From an uncultured Rhizobiaceae group bacterium (lineage in GTDB: Bacteria > Pseudomonadota > Alphaproteobacteria > Rhizobiales > Rhizobiaceae), in the NCBI GenBank assembly GCA_937930635.1, contig CALHCF010000016.1:1-45903 (forward strand): DNA of 45,903 bases. The letters are read 5' to 3'. The position numbers and the translations under genes are program-made. The notes beneath the pieces were generated by a model that was not told the DNA's origin, did no database searches, and was given only the letters and a program-made list of their open reading frames with translations. Shown here in pieces: positions 7,897 to 17,148 of this stretch (position 1 is its first letter; each line of letters opens with the position of its first letter).

Positions 7897-9690
7897 TCAA
7901 ACCAGCGCCTTGCCTTTTTCGTCAATCACCGACCCAACCGCTTCATCCGTCGCTTCATCTGGCAGAAGCATTTCATTATGCGCTTTTCCCGACGGTATCA
8001 TGGGGAAACAATTGGCCAGCGTGACCACACAACAATCAAAAATTACCGGGCCCGGCGTCTCTATCATCTGGATAATCGCATCATCAAGCTGCGACGGCTT
8101 GGTGCATCGAATTCCGGTTCCGCCATAGGCCTCGGCAAGTTTGACAAAATCCGGCATGGCTTCCGTATAGCTGTGAGACAGCCGGTTGCCATGCAACAAT
8201 TGCTGCCACTGGCGCACCATACCCATATATTCATTGTTCAGGATCATGATCTTGATCGGCGCATCATGCTGCACAGCGCATGACATTTCCTGCATCGTCA
8301 TCTGAACGGATGCATCACCGGCAATATCAATAACCAGTGAATCGGGATGTGCGATCTGGACCCCCAGAGCGGCGGGAAGTCCGTAACCCATTGTGCCCAG
8401 ACCACCCGATGTCATCCACCGGTTAGGCTCCTCAAACCCGTAAAACTGAGCCGCCCACATCTGATGCTGCCCGACTTCAGTGGTGATGTAGGTATCACGA
8501 TCCTTTGTCAGCTCATGCAAACGTTCAATCGCAAATTGCGGCATGATGACATCATTGTTGGGCTTGTAAGCCAGGCATTGGCGACCACGCCATTGCTTTA
8601 TCTGCTGCCACCAGCTTTCCAGCGCAGCGCCATCCGGCTTGGTTGAGCTCGCACGCAAAAGCCGGACCATGTCTTCCAGAACGTGCGCCACGTCTCCAAT
8701 AATCGGCACATCAACATGGACCACCTTGTTGATTGAAGAAGGGTCAATATCGATATGGATTTTGCGTGATTCCGGCGAAAATGCATCCAGACGCCCGGTG
8801 ATGCGGTCATCAAAACGCGCACCGATACATACCATGACATCACAATCATGCATCGCCATATTGGCTTCGTAAGTGCCATGCATGCCCAGCATACCCAGCC
8901 AGTTGTCACCACTTGCAGGATAAGCCCCCAACCCCATCAAAGTGGACGTGATGGGCAGGTTGGTCAGCTTGACCAGCTCCCGCAACAACTGGGTCGCCGT
9001 ATCGCCGGAATTGATAACACCGCCACCCGTGTAGAGCACCGGCTTTTTAGCACTCAAAATCAACTCAACCGCGGCCTCGATCTGTTTCAGATCACCCGAT
9101 ACTCTGGGACGATAGCTTTTGTGTTCAATCGTCTCCGGCGGATGGTACGTGCCGGTTGCAAACTGAACATCCTTGGGAACATCGACAACAACCGGCCCCG
9201 GCCGGCCAGATATGGCAACATAGAAAGCCTCATGCAGGACGCGAGCCAGATCGTTGACATCTTTCACCAGCCAGTTGTGCTTGGTGCACGGGCGCGTAAT
9301 TCCCACAGTATCGCATTCCTGAAAAGCGTCTGAACCAATAAGCGGCGTCGGCACCTGCCCGCTGATGCAGACCATTGGAATAGAATCCATAAGCGCGTCC
9401 TGAAGCGGTGTAACCATGTTGGTTGCGCCAGGACCGGACGTCACCAGCACAACTCCCGGCTTACCGGTGGAACGGGCATAGCCCTCCGCCGCGTGTCCCG
9501 CACCCTGCTCATGACGGACCAGCACATGGCGAACATCGCTCTGCTGGTGAAGTTCATCATAGATGGGAAGCACCGCCCCACCCGGATAACCGAACAGATC
9601 GGTCACACCATTATCCCTCAAGGCGTGAATCACCATCTCGGCACCTGTCATTTCCCGACTGCCTGATTTGCTTTTTGATGTATCCGTCAT
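7897..9690 (-). CDS. ilvB: Acetolactate synthase large (catalytic) subunit
   Basis: The thiamine-diphosphate enzyme that condenses pyruvate with pyruvate or 2-ketobutyrate. Seen in the 597-residue product: FGYPGGAVLPIYDEL near the N-terminus, the catalytic glutamate in RHEQGAGHAAEGYARSTG, the FAD-domain motif GARFDDRITG, and the TPP/Mg motif running from IAGDASVQMTMQE to LNNEYMGMVRQWQ. ATG 9690 follows the attenuator hairpin by about 30 nt; the frame is open upstream through the attenuator. Expression is very likely controlled by leader-peptide attenuation (see 9767-9823 and 9719-9741). It heads ilvB-ilvH-lipoprotein. Confidence 0.96.
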   Translation of the reverse strand: MTDTSKSKSGSREMTGAEMVIHALRDNGVTDLFGYPGGAVLPIYDELHQQSDVRHVLVRHEQGAGHAAEGYARSTGKPGVVLVTSGPGATNMVTPLQDALMDSIPMVCISGQVPTPLIGSDAFQECDTVGITRPCTKHNWLVKDVNDLARVLHEAFYVAISGRPGPVVVDVPKDVQFATGTYHPPETIEHKSYRPRVSGDLKQIEAAVELILSAKKPVLYTGGGVINSGDTATQLLRELVKLTNLPITSTLMGLGAYPASGDNWLGMLGMHGTYEANMAMHDCDVMVCIGARFDDRITGRLDAFSPESRKIHIDIDPSSINKVVHVDVPIIGDVAHVLEDMVRLLRASSTKPDGAALESWWQQIKQWRGRQCLAYKPNNDVIMPQFAIERLHELTKDRDTYITTEVGQHQMWAAQFYGFEEPNRWMTSGGLGTMGYGLPAALGVQIAHPDSLVIDIAGDASVQMTMQEMSCAVQHDAPIKIMILNNEYMGMVRQWQQLLHGNRLSHSYTEAMPDFVKLAEAYGGTGIRCTKPSQLDDAIIQMIETPGPVIFDCCVVTLANCFPMIPSGKAHNEMLLPDEATDEAVGSVIDEKGKALV

Positions 9691-9718
9691 CTTTTCGTTC
9701 CAGTTTGATTTAACCAAT

Positions 9719-9741
9719 AAAAAAGGCCCCCGAAGGAGCCT
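9719..9741 (-). terminator. Attenuator hairpin upstream of ilvB
   Basis: In minus-strand reading, GGCTCC-TTCG-GGGGCC forms a 6-bp stem with one G-U pair and a UUCG tetraloop, extended by one A-U pair, and is followed by six T residues. It sits between the leader peptide stop (9767) and ilvB ATG (9690), the place expected for a transcription attenuator governed by leader-peptide translation. Confidence 0.8.
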
Positions 9742-9766
9742 CACGCGCGCTAGCATTCACGGTGAT

Positions 9767-9823
9767 CTAAACCACCATGCCAACGCGCTTTCCCACCACT
9801 ACAAGAATTTTCGTCAAGACCAT
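9767..9823 (-). CDS. ilv operon leader peptide (attenuation)
   Basis: An 18-codon open frame, MVLTKILVVVGKRVGMVV then TAG, preceded by the Shine-Dalgarno-like CAGGAGAG at 9840-9833. Ten of 18 residues are valine, leucine or isoleucine, the end products of the operon. With the downstream hairpin and T-run it forms a classical ribosome-mediated attenuation system: scarcity of charged branched-chain tRNAs would stall the ribosome and prevent terminator formation. The call rests on composition, ribosome site, position and the terminator. Confidence 0.85.
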   Translation of the reverse strand: MVLTKILVVVGKRVGMVV

Positions 9824-9853
9824 CGGTCACAACTCTCCTGATTACACGGAGAC

Positions 9854-9881
9854 CTTAGACCCGACGGATAAAATTCGTCAA
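9854..9881 (-). promoter_or_regulatory. Predicted sigma-70 type promoter of the ilv operon
   Basis: On the minus strand TTGACG (9881-9876) is followed after 16 nt by TCTAAG (9859-9854). The predicted start near 9847 would give a short untranslated stretch containing the CAGGAGAG site of the leader peptide. The -35 box is close to consensus and the -10 box is weaker. Confidence 0.55.
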
Positions 9882-9917
9882 CCGGGAAAATGCTGAGGGC
9901 TATTCTTGTTTTAAAAC

Positions 9918-10676
9918 TCAGGCGCAGACCTGGTTGCGGCCTTTGCGTTTGGCCTCATAGAGCCGCTCATCAGATTTTTTCATCAGCCCCTTGGCATCGC
10001 CAATACCTTCTGATGTCGACACCACGCCAATAGAAATGGTGGGACGCAAAGTGACGCCACCGATATTGATGCGCATATCGCTGACAAGGTGGCAAATGCG
10101 CTCGGCAAAGGGAACGATCTGCACCGGCTCGGGAAACGGCGCCACAATACAGAATTCTTCACCGCCTGTGCGCGCCACAATATCATGTTCACGGGTCAGT
10201 TTTTTCAACCGGGCCGCAACCTCTTTAAGCACAATATCACCTGCGTCATGGCCGTAGGTATCATTGACGTTTTTGAAATGGTCGAGATCGAGGGTCAACA
10301 AAGCTAACGGTGCGCCGATCTTCTTGAACTCGGTCAAATACTCGTTCAACGCGTCAACGAAATAGCGCCGGTTATACAAACCAGTCAGCGGATCGGTTAC
10401 AACAGCCACTTCCAGCTCAGCAGCACGGTCGGTCAGTTCAACCTGCCGCGTGTGCTTATTGCGCAGCAGCGGCATGGCAAAAAACAGACCAAATGCGAGG
10501 GTCAGTGCTGTAAGCACCAGGGCAGCTTCCGTATTGGAAAACGGTCCGATATTGGTGGTCGGCAAGTGATTCTGCCACCCAAATCGTTTCATCATCACGA
10601 TGATAGACAAGGCGAGGCTGCCGGTCGCACCAGCTGCGTAGACCCAATATGCTGTATCAGCCAGTCTTTTCATCAT
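9918..10676 (-). CDS. Membrane-anchored diguanylate cyclase (GGDEF domain)
   Basis: Predicted to make the second messenger c-di-GMP. Two hydrophobic segments near the N-terminus (AAGATGSLALSIIVMM and AALVLTALTLAFGLFFAMP) anchor it, and a C-terminal GGDEF domain begins at TDPLTGLYNRRYF. The catalytic signature is GGEEF, a fully active variant. REHD sits five residues before it, matching the RxxD inhibitory site that gives product inhibition by c-di-GMP. ATG 10676 follows GGAG closely; the frame is open upstream to 10712. No EAL domain or known sensory domain is visible, so the input signal is unknown. Confidence 0.92.
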   Translation of the reverse strand: MMKRLADTAYWVYAAGATGSLALSIIVMMKRFGWQNHLPTTNIGPFSNTEAALVLTALTLAFGLFFAMPLLRNKHTRQVELTDRAAELEVAVVTDPLTGLYNRRYFVDALNEYLTEFKKIGAPLALLTLDLDHFKNVNDTYGHDAGDIVLKEVAARLKKLTREHDIVARTGGEEFCIVAPFPEPVQIVPFAERICHLVSDMRINIGGVTLRPTISIGVVSTSEGIGDAKGLMKKSDERLYEAKRKGRNQVCA

Positions 10677-10810
10677 ACTCCGAGTCCCAGGGCGTTGGGA
10701 GAACACTTTCAAAGCGAAAGCGAACAGCTAACCGATAGCGGTTAATTCTGAACGATGAACTAACTCATGGACAAACAGGCCCTAAATTTTCCCAAAATGT
10801 ATATCCGGAT

Positions 10811-11746
10811 TTATTTAGTCGTTGAAATTTTTTTCCAATTATTATCAAATTGATTACGAAACCACGTGAATTGCCGCTTTGAATATTGTCTAGTTGCCGC
10901 TTTTAGTGCATCTACGCTGTCCTTTAGACTTTGTTCACCATAAATAAATTTCCTTAGCTGCGGGACGCCAATCGCCTTCAAAACAGTCGATTCTGGCGGC
11001 AAATTGAGAGACATCAAAGCCTTGACCTCGTCGAGAGCGCCTTTCTCAATCATTGTGTCAGCCCGCGCATTAATGCGATCATGAACGGCAACGCGATCGG
11101 GCATCAGCAGTATTTTTAAACAGTTTTGAAATCCAAGGGCATCAAGCAGCCCTCCGCTATCGCTTGCCTGGAATTCGGCCAGCGGTTTGCCCGTCGCCAT
11201 TATCACCTCAAGAGCACGCGCAATACGTTGTCCGTCTTCGGGGCGAAGCTGTGCCGCCTTTTCAGGGTCCATCTCCTTCAACCGATCATGCAGAGCCTGA
11301 GGTCCATGATCGATCAGATCGGCACGAATTGCATTTCGAATGGTATCGGGAATGGAGGGAACTGCGTGCAACCCTGATTCAAGAGCCCGAAAATAGAGCC
11401 CGGTCCCACCGACAAAAATGGGAATACAGTTTTCTGGCAAATTTTCCTCAAAGAGGTTTTCGACATCAGCACACCAGCGCGCCACCGAATAGGGTTGGTC
11501 CAGTGCGGCATGTCCATAAAGATAGTGCGGGACCTGTTTCAGCTCGCTTTCACCTGGCCGGGCGGTGAGAATATTGAGAATGGGATAGACCTGCATTGAA
11601 TCGGTATTGATAATAATTGCGCGTTCCCCGATTTCCCGGGCCATGCGCAGCGCGTAGTCCGACTTGCCGCTCGCAGTCGGCCCGGCTATCAAAACAGCAT
11701 CCGGCGCGTTCGATTCCGCCCCTCCTATCGCACCAAAGTTTTCCAA
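10811..11746 (-). CDS. miaA: tRNA dimethylallyltransferase
   Basis: MiaA adds the dimethylallyl group to A37 of tRNAs reading UNN codons. Seen in 311 residues: the P-loop GPTASGKS (22-29), IINTDSMQVY with the catalytic Asp region, VGGTGLYFRAL, and the closing TRQYSKRQFTWFRNQ, all diagnostic of the family. The start is a TTG at 11746, supported by GGAGG about 4 nt upstream. It abuts the divergent serB ATG at 11747, so the two start codons are back to back with no intergenic base. Confidence 0.95.
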   Translation of the reverse strand: MENFGAIGGAESNAPDAVLIAGPTASGKSDYALRMAREIGERAIIINTDSMQVYPILNILTARPGESELKQVPHYLYGHAALDQPYSVARWCADVENLFEENLPENCIPIFVGGTGLYFRALESGLHAVPSIPDTIRNAIRADLIDHGPQALHDRLKEMDPEKAAQLRPEDGQRIARALEVIMATGKPLAEFQASDSGGLLDALGFQNCLKILLMPDRVAVHDRINARADTMIEKGALDEVKALMSLNLPPESTVLKAIGVPQLRKFIYGEQSLKDSVDALKAATRQYSKRQFTWFRNQFDNNWKKISTTK

Positions 11747-12637
11747 ATGACCTCCGCTGAGCGCATCGTGACAATTATTGCCAACCCGGCCAATCCCTGC
11801 CTTACGCCAGAACTCGCCGACAGCATCCGTACGGCATTAGAGGCATCGGCACTCTATTTTCTGGCTGACGGGATTGCCTGCGACATTCCCCTGCCCTCCA
11901 GTTGCACCGCACCAGACAAAATTCTGGCGACAGCCCTTGATGGACAAAAACTCGACTGGGTTGTGCAGGAAGCCGACAATCGACGCAAGAAAGTCCTGTT
12001 GGCAGACATGGATTCCACCCTGATCCGGCAGGAGTGCATTGACGAACTCGCTGATGAACTGGGCATCGGGGAACGGGTCTGTGATATTACGGCACGGGCC
12101 ATGCGGGGTGAGCTTGATTTTGAACCGGCCCTGCGCGAACGGGTCGCGCTTTTTGCCGGGCAGCCGCGTTCTGTAATTCAAAAGGTGCTCAATACGCGCA
12201 TTACGCTGATGCCGGGTGGCGCTGAGTTGGTTGCGACGATGAAATCCACCGGAGGCTATTGCGCTCTGGTTTCTGGAGGTTTTACCGAATTTACCTCAGT
12301 CATCGCCCAAAAGCTCGGGTTCGATGAGCACCGCGCCAACACTTTCGAATTTTCCGATGACCGTTTTACCGGCAGGGTCGTCCCCCCCATTCTGGGCCGC
12401 GAAGCAAAGGTTGAGGCGCTTCGCGATATTGTACAACAACAGGGGTTATCATCCCACGACGTGATTGCTGTTGGTGACGGTGCAAACGATCTGGGCATGT
12501 TGAAACTGGCCGGCAGTGGTGTGGCATTGCATGCCAAGCCCGTTGTTGCAGAACAGGCAGGTATCCGTATTGATCACGCAGACCTCACGGCACTACTCTA
12601 TATTCAGGGATACAGAAAAGCGGATTTCGCACCATGA
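11747..12637 (+). CDS. serB: Phosphoserine phosphatase
   Basis: A HAD-superfamily phosphatase performing the last step of serine synthesis. Seen: the nucleophile motif LLADMDST (84-91, Asp87 nucleophile and Asp89 acid/base), LVSGGFTEFTSVIA (motif II serine), and GDGANDLGML (motif IV) near 240-250, in a 296-residue protein with the usual N-terminal extension of alphaproteobacterial SerB. Its ATG directly adjoins the divergent miaA start, so its promoter must lie inside miaA. The stop overlaps the GNAT gene start (ATGA). Confidence 0.95.
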   Translation: MTSAERIVTIIANPANPCLTPELADSIRTALEASALYFLADGIACDIPLPSSCTAPDKILATALDGQKLDWVVQEADNRRKKVLLADMDSTLIRQECIDELADELGIGERVCDITARAMRGELDFEPALRERVALFAGQPRSVIQKVLNTRITLMPGGAELVATMKSTGGYCALVSGGFTEFTSVIAQKLGFDEHRANTFEFSDDRFTGRVVPPILGREAKVEALRDIVQQQGLSSHDVIAVGDGANDLGMLKLAGSGVALHAKPVVAEQAGIRIDHADLTALLYIQGYRKADFAP

Positions 12638-13209
12638 AACTGCCGTTTGAAACCGACCGTCTGTTGATCCGCAATTGGAGGAGCGGTGATGAAGCAAGCT
12701 TTCACCGCCTCAACAGCGAAGAGCAAATCATGACCTATTTTCCGTTTCGGCGGACACGGGAGCAAAGCGACACGGTTATGCAGGCATGGCGTGAACTCTG
12801 CGACAAGGACGGCTTTGCTTTCACCGCAGTCGAAGAACGCGAGACTGGTAAATTGGCAGGCATGTGTGGGATGGCCAAGAACAAGCAGCAGGAAATGGCA
12901 GCCACGGCACGCCTTGAGATTGGATGGCGTTTCCTCCCCGAATTCTGGGGCAAGGGCTACGCCACCGAGGCAGCCCGATCATGGCTCGAATTTGCGTTCA
13001 CAACGCTTGGAGAAAAGGCCATCAACGCATTTGCCGTGCCGCAAAATACCGCCTCAACCGCTGTCATGAAACGCATCGGCATGACCGAGATTGCCGATGC
13101 CGCCTTTGACCACCCATCGGTGGGCGACGATTATCCTGAACTGAGACGGCATGTGCTCTATCGCATTACCGCCAGGCAGTGGAGAGACTACCGACGAAGC
13201 GCGACATAA
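12634..13209 (+). CDS. GNAT family N-acetyltransferase (RimJ/RimL-like)
   Basis: A 191-residue acetyltransferase. It opens with FETDRLLIRNWRSGDEASF, typical of the RimJ/RimL-like branch, and has the acetyl-CoA binding segment IGWRFLPEFWGKGYATEAA near 100-118 followed by NTASTAVMKRIGM. Overlap with serB by 4 nt (ATGA) implies co-translation. The acetyl acceptor is not identifiable; nothing ties it to serine synthesis except the operon. Confidence 0.88.
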   Translation: MKLPFETDRLLIRNWRSGDEASFHRLNSEEQIMTYFPFRRTREQSDTVMQAWRELCDKDGFAFTAVEERETGKLAGMCGMAKNKQQEMAATARLEIGWRFLPEFWGKGYATEAARSWLEFAFTTLGEKAINAFAVPQNTASTAVMKRIGMTEIADAAFDHPSVGDDYPELRRHVLYRITARQWRDYRRSAT

Positions 13210-13246
13210 GGCGCTTCATTCCACCCGTGTTTTTCTAAGAACCGCT

Positions 13247-14755
13247 TTATCGGCTGCTCAAAACCACAAAACGTAATTGCCCGTCTTTTGCAGCAACCAG
13301 CAGGAGAATTTTTTGGCGCTTCTCCTTCTTCAAAGCGTCAATGCGTTTTTTGACATCCTCTGGAGAATTGACCGCTTCCTGCGCAATTTCGGTCACGACA
13401 TTTCCAACAACAATGCCCTTTTCAGCGGCAGATGAGCCCTCTTCTACCTTGGTGATCACGGCGCCTTTGACATCTGCAGCAATAGAGAATTTCTTGCGCG
13501 CAGCCTCGTCCAGCGCACCGAATGTTATTCCCAGCGCGGTGACGAGCTCGGCTTTATCCTTTTTGTCACCACCACCGTTTTTTGAAGCAGCGATCTGTTT
13601 CTCGCCGTCTTCAAGACGCCCAAGCGTCACAGGAACGGTTTCGCGCTTGCCTTTTCGAAGCACCACAACCTGTACGGCTTTTCCAACAGAGGTTTCTGCA
13701 ACAATGCGTGGCAGGTCTCTCATCTGTTTGATGGATTTGCCATCGAATTCCAAAATAACATCGCCCACTTCAATGCCGGACTTTTCGGCCGGTCCTTTGG
13801 GCGTAAGCCCCGCAACCAAAGCGCCGCTGGCGGTTGACATCGACAGGCTGTCGGCAATGTCGTCCGTTACCGGCTGAATGCTGACTCCCAACCAACCGCG
13901 ACGTGTCTCGCCAAATTCGCGCAATTGCTCGATCACATTGATCGCAAGGTCCGATGGAATGGAGAAACCAAGACCAATGGAACCACCAGATGGCGATATG
14001 ATCGCAGTATTAATGCCGATCACCTCACCATCCATATTGAAAAGAGGCCCACCGGAGTTACCCCGGTTAATTGCCGCATCTGTCTGAATAAAATTGTCAT
14101 AGGGACCAGACCGAATATCGCGATTGATTGCCGATACAATGCCCAGTGTTACGGAGCTGCCCTGCCCGAAGGGGTTGCCGATAGCCATAACCCAATCGCC
14201 GACGCGTGATTTTTTGGATGAACCAAACGGAACAGCTTTCAGCGGTTTGGGTGGTTTGACTTTCAAGACGGCAATGTCGGTCTTGGAGTCCGTGCCGATG
14301 ACCTCTGCTTTCAGTTTGGAGCCATCGGAAAAATCAACCGTGATCTCGTCAGCTTCAGCAATAACGTGGTTGTTTGTGACGATGATTCCAGCCGGATCAA
14401 TTACAAATCCTGAACCAAGCGACTGAACCTTGCGCGGATTGGGGCGGCGACGTCCCTGACGATCACCTTCCTGCTGATTGAAAAACTCGTCAAAGAAATC
14501 CTGAAACGGGGAACCGTCCGGCACCTGAGGGCGCGGCGAGCGGTTTGGAGAACCGCCACTACCACCCTTCACATTTTGGGAAGTGGAGATGTTCACCACC
14601 GAAATGATCAGACTGTCGGCAAGATCGGCAACCGAGGCCGGACCGGCTGCTTCAGCCGACGATCCCAACTGGTTACCAGGTGTCCAGGCAATTCCCTGCG
14701 CGACGACCAGAGCAAAAGCCAAAATCGGCGCTGTCCATAGACGAGAAAACTTCAT
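13247..14755 (-). CDS. Do family serine endopeptidase (DegP/DegQ-like)
   Basis: A periplasmic trypsin-like protease/chaperone that degrades misfolded envelope proteins. In 502 residues: an N-terminal signal sequence ending near residues 36-38, the catalytic triad His130 (VTNNHVI), Asp160 (TDIAVLKV) and Ser234 (RGNSGGPLFN), and two C-terminal PDZ domains (about 280-370 and 400-490). A polar insert near 65-110 matches the flexible LA loop that links subunits in DegP. It follows hflK-hflC-DUF2065 on the same strand, the usual arrangement in these bacteria. Confidence 0.95.
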   Translation of the reverse strand: MKFSRLWTAPILAFALVVAQGIAWTPGNQLGSSAEAAGPASVADLADSLIISVVNISTSQNVKGGSGGSPNRSPRPQVPDGSPFQDFFDEFFNQQEGDRQGRRRPNPRKVQSLGSGFVIDPAGIIVTNNHVIAEADEITVDFSDGSKLKAEVIGTDSKTDIAVLKVKPPKPLKAVPFGSSKKSRVGDWVMAIGNPFGQGSSVTLGIVSAINRDIRSGPYDNFIQTDAAINRGNSGGPLFNMDGEVIGINTAIISPSGGSIGLGFSIPSDLAINVIEQLREFGETRRGWLGVSIQPVTDDIADSLSMSTASGALVAGLTPKGPAEKSGIEVGDVILEFDGKSIKQMRDLPRIVAETSVGKAVQVVVLRKGKRETVPVTLGRLEDGEKQIAASKNGGGDKKDKAELVTALGITFGALDEAARKKFSIAADVKGAVITKVEEGSSAAEKGIVVGNVVTEIAQEAVNSPEDVKKRIDALKKEKRQKILLLVAAKDGQLRFVVLSSR

Positions 14756-14884
14756 GCCTAACTCCCAATATTCAAATGCAGGCCATCGCTGCCAATACCG
14801 CTATCAAGGCGCATTAATTGTGGCGAGGGAACCCCTTTGCAACCAAATTTCATCCAGCAGGTGTAACAATTCGATGATTGAAGT

Positions 14885-15070
14885 TCACCCACGGACCAGC
14901 CAAACAAGCAATACACCGGCTACCAGAGCAATCAGGCCAAAACGTCGCAGGAGCGCTTCATCCATCTGGCTGATTTCAGCCGCAAGGTGTTTGGCCTTGC
15001 CGGGGGCTCCGGCATAGACGGCGCCCTCGACTGCCAAAAACACGCCAATGATACTAAATAGTTCTACCAT
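14885..15070 (-). CDS. DUF2065 small membrane protein
   Basis: A 61-residue protein with two hydrophobic helices (FSIIGVFLAVEGAVYAG and FGLIALVAGVLLVWLV) around a short polar hinge. It matches the DUF2065 (YjeT-like) family, typically encoded beside hflKC. The start is ATG 15070; an upstream in-frame start would add residues the family lacks. It lies 30 nt after hflC. Function unknown, probably an inner-membrane protein associated with the HflKC or protease system. Confidence 0.82.
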   Translation of the reverse strand: MVELFSIIGVFLAVEGAVYAGAPGKAKHLAAEISQMDEALLRRFGLIALVAGVLLVWLVRG

Positions 15071-15100
15071 TCCCCATACGCCGCGATACCGCCACAAAAC

Positions 15101-16000
15101 CTATTGTGACGGTGCTGCCTTGATACCATTCTGGTTTTTGAAGAACTGGAAGAACTCCGAATCTGGTGAAAGGATCATGGTCGTTCCAGAATTTTCCAAT
15201 GCCGCTTTATAGGCAATCATTGAGCGATAGAATGCAAAGAACTCTGCATCTTTGGTGTACGCTTCAGCAAAGATACCATTGCGCTCACCCTCACCTTCAC
15301 CCCGAAGGATTTCAGCCTCGCGTTGAGCCTCAGCCTTGATTTCCACAACCTGGCGGTCCGCCGATGCCCGTATGCGCCGTGCGGCTTCCTGACCACGGGC
15401 ACGAAGCCGTTCCGCTTCAGCAAAACGTTCCGCCTTCATGCGTTCATAGGTCTGCTCGGAAACTTCATTGGTCAGATCAGTACGGCGGATGCGCACATCG
15501 ACAATCTGAATGCCAAGATTATCAGCTTCCGGGCGAATTTGATCTCGCACCTCGCGCATCATTGCAGAACGCTCCTCCGATAATGCTGCCTCAAAACCGC
15601 GCAAACCGTATGTGCGGCGCAATGCAGCATCCAGACGTGTCCGCAAACGGGATTCAGCCTGGGTCTCAGAAGCCGATACCTGCTCGCGGAACCTGCGCGC
15701 ATTGGAAATCTTATAGGTCAAAAACGCATCAACCTCATAAAATTTACCGCCCGAAACCTGCACGCGAATATTGTCGAGATCAAACCGAAGAAGCCGATCT
15801 TCAACAATCAGCACCGAATCCAAACCGGCAAACCCAAGCGGAGCCTTGAAATAGAGGCCCGGCGTTGTTTCGACACGTTTGATTTCACCAAAACGCAGAA
15901 CAATTGCCTGTTCGCGCTCATTCACGATGAAAATGGAGCTGAACAGAAGCGCAATTATGACCAGCGCGCCGCCCAGGACAAATCCTGTCTTGTTACCCAT
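15101..16000 (-). CDS. hflC: HflC, modulator of FtsH protease (SPFH/band 7)
   Basis: One half of the HflKC complex, which forms a cage around FtsH in the inner membrane and limits its access to membrane substrates. Seen in 299 residues: an N-terminal membrane segment (GFVLGGALVIIALLFSSIFIV), INEREQAIVLRFGEI-type band 7 opening, and a long alanine/glutamate-rich coiled coil (about 180-250, with RLRARGQEAARRIRASADRQ). ATG 16000 overlaps the hflK stop by one base (TAATG), so the partner subunits are translationally coupled. Confidence 0.95.
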   Translation of the reverse strand: MGNKTGFVLGGALVIIALLFSSIFIVNEREQAIVLRFGEIKRVETTPGLYFKAPLGFAGLDSVLIVEDRLLRFDLDNIRVQVSGGKFYEVDAFLTYKISNARRFREQVSASETQAESRLRTRLDAALRRTYGLRGFEAALSEERSAMMREVRDQIRPEADNLGIQIVDVRIRRTDLTNEVSEQTYERMKAERFAEAERLRARGQEAARRIRASADRQVVEIKAEAQREAEILRGEGEGERNGIFAEAYTKDAEFFAFYRSMIAYKAALENSGTTMILSPDSEFFQFFKNQNGIKAAPSQ

Positions 16001-17148
16001 TAGTTTGTCCCCGCAGGTTTCTTGATCAACTCATTTAACGGCAGATAAGGCACCACGCCCGAACCGGACTGTCCGCCCTGCCCGCCTTCCATGATCACTT
16101 TGTTGGAATCACGCAACACGCCTTCCATTGTCTCAAGGAACAGGCGCTTGCGGGTAACTTCCGGAGCTTTGGCATATTGCTCGTAAACTGAGAGAAAACG
16201 CTGGGCTTCACCCTTTGCTTCTTCCACGACCCTGTTTTTATAGGCTGCTGCGTCTTCGCGAATCTGGGCAGCCTCACCACGCGCCTCACCCAACACCTTG
16301 TTACGGTACTGGTTGGCTTCTTCCTGGAACTGATCTTCGTTCTGTTCGGCGCGCTGCACCTCATCAAATGCTGCAGCCACTTCAGATGGAGGAGCAACGT
16401 CCTCGATGTTGAGCGCTCTGATCGCGATCCCAGCGCCATAATCGTTCAATGTGCCTTGCACAATTTGCCGCACATTTTCCTGGACGCCCTGACGGTCGTC
16501 ACGAAAAACATCCTGCGCCGTACGACGACCAACAACCTCACGCATGGCGCTTTCAGCAACCTCCGTGACCATCCCTTCGGGATCTTTCACATTGAAAAGA
16601 AAGGATTTTGGATTGTCGACTGAGTAAAGAACAGAGAAGGCCACATCAACGATGTTCTGGTCGCCGGACAACATAAGCCCCTGTTGAGAGCCTCCGCGAC
16701 CTGTCGATCCGATATTGACCTGACGTTCGACGATCTTGATCTTCTCAACCCGCTCAATGGGCCAGAATGCAAAATGAAGCCCCGCCTCTGAGACTTCCTG
16801 CTTTGGCACCCCAAACAGGGTTTCAACGCCAAGCTCATCAGCATCAACCTGATAGGCAGCCGAAAATATGTAGAGACCGACAATAGCGACCGAAAGCAGT
16901 CCAATCCCTGCCGCGCCAATACCTTTACCGGTACCGCCGCCACCGCCGGGCAACACGTTCTTGAGCTTGTCCTGCCCGCGCTTCAAAATCTCTTCAAGAT
17001 CCGGGGGGGTGCCACGACCGCCACCGCCGCCGCCGCCCGACGGTCTTTGCGGGCCACCGGAACCCTGGCCCCAGGGGCCGCCGCCATCGCCACCGCCACC
17101 ATTGCTTCCATTTTGCCAGCTACCGCCAGTATTATTGCTCCAGGGCAT
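16000..17148 (-). CDS. hflK: HflK, modulator of FtsH protease (SPFH/band 7)
   Basis: The second HflKC subunit. The 382-residue form begins MPWSNNTGGSWQNG after the site AAGGACG and carries a very glycine-rich cytoplasmic tail (about residues 7-50), then LPGGGGGTGKG, one membrane helix (IGLLSVAIVGLYIFSAAYQV), the SPFH domain beginning VDADELGVETLFG, and a coiled coil. An in-frame ATG lies upstream at 17190, but ATG 17148 has the better ribosome site and the family N-terminus. It is upstream of and coupled to hflC. Confidence 0.94.
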   Translation of the reverse strand: MPWSNNTGGSWQNGSNGGGGDGGGPWGQGSGGPQRPSGGGGGGGRGTPPDLEEILKRGQDKLKNVLPGGGGGTGKGIGAAGIGLLSVAIVGLYIFSAAYQVDADELGVETLFGVPKQEVSEAGLHFAFWPIERVEKIKIVERQVNIGSTGRGGSQQGLMLSGDQNIVDVAFSVLYSVDNPKSFLFNVKDPEGMVTEVAESAMREVVGRRTAQDVFRDDRQGVQENVRQIVQGTLNDYGAGIAIRALNIEDVAPPSEVAAAFDEVQRAEQNEDQFQEEANQYRNKVLGEARGEAAQIREDAAAYKNRVVEEAKGEAQRFLSVYEQYAKAPEVTRKRLFLETMEGVLRDSNKVIMEGGQGGQSGSGVVPYLPLNELIKKPAGTN

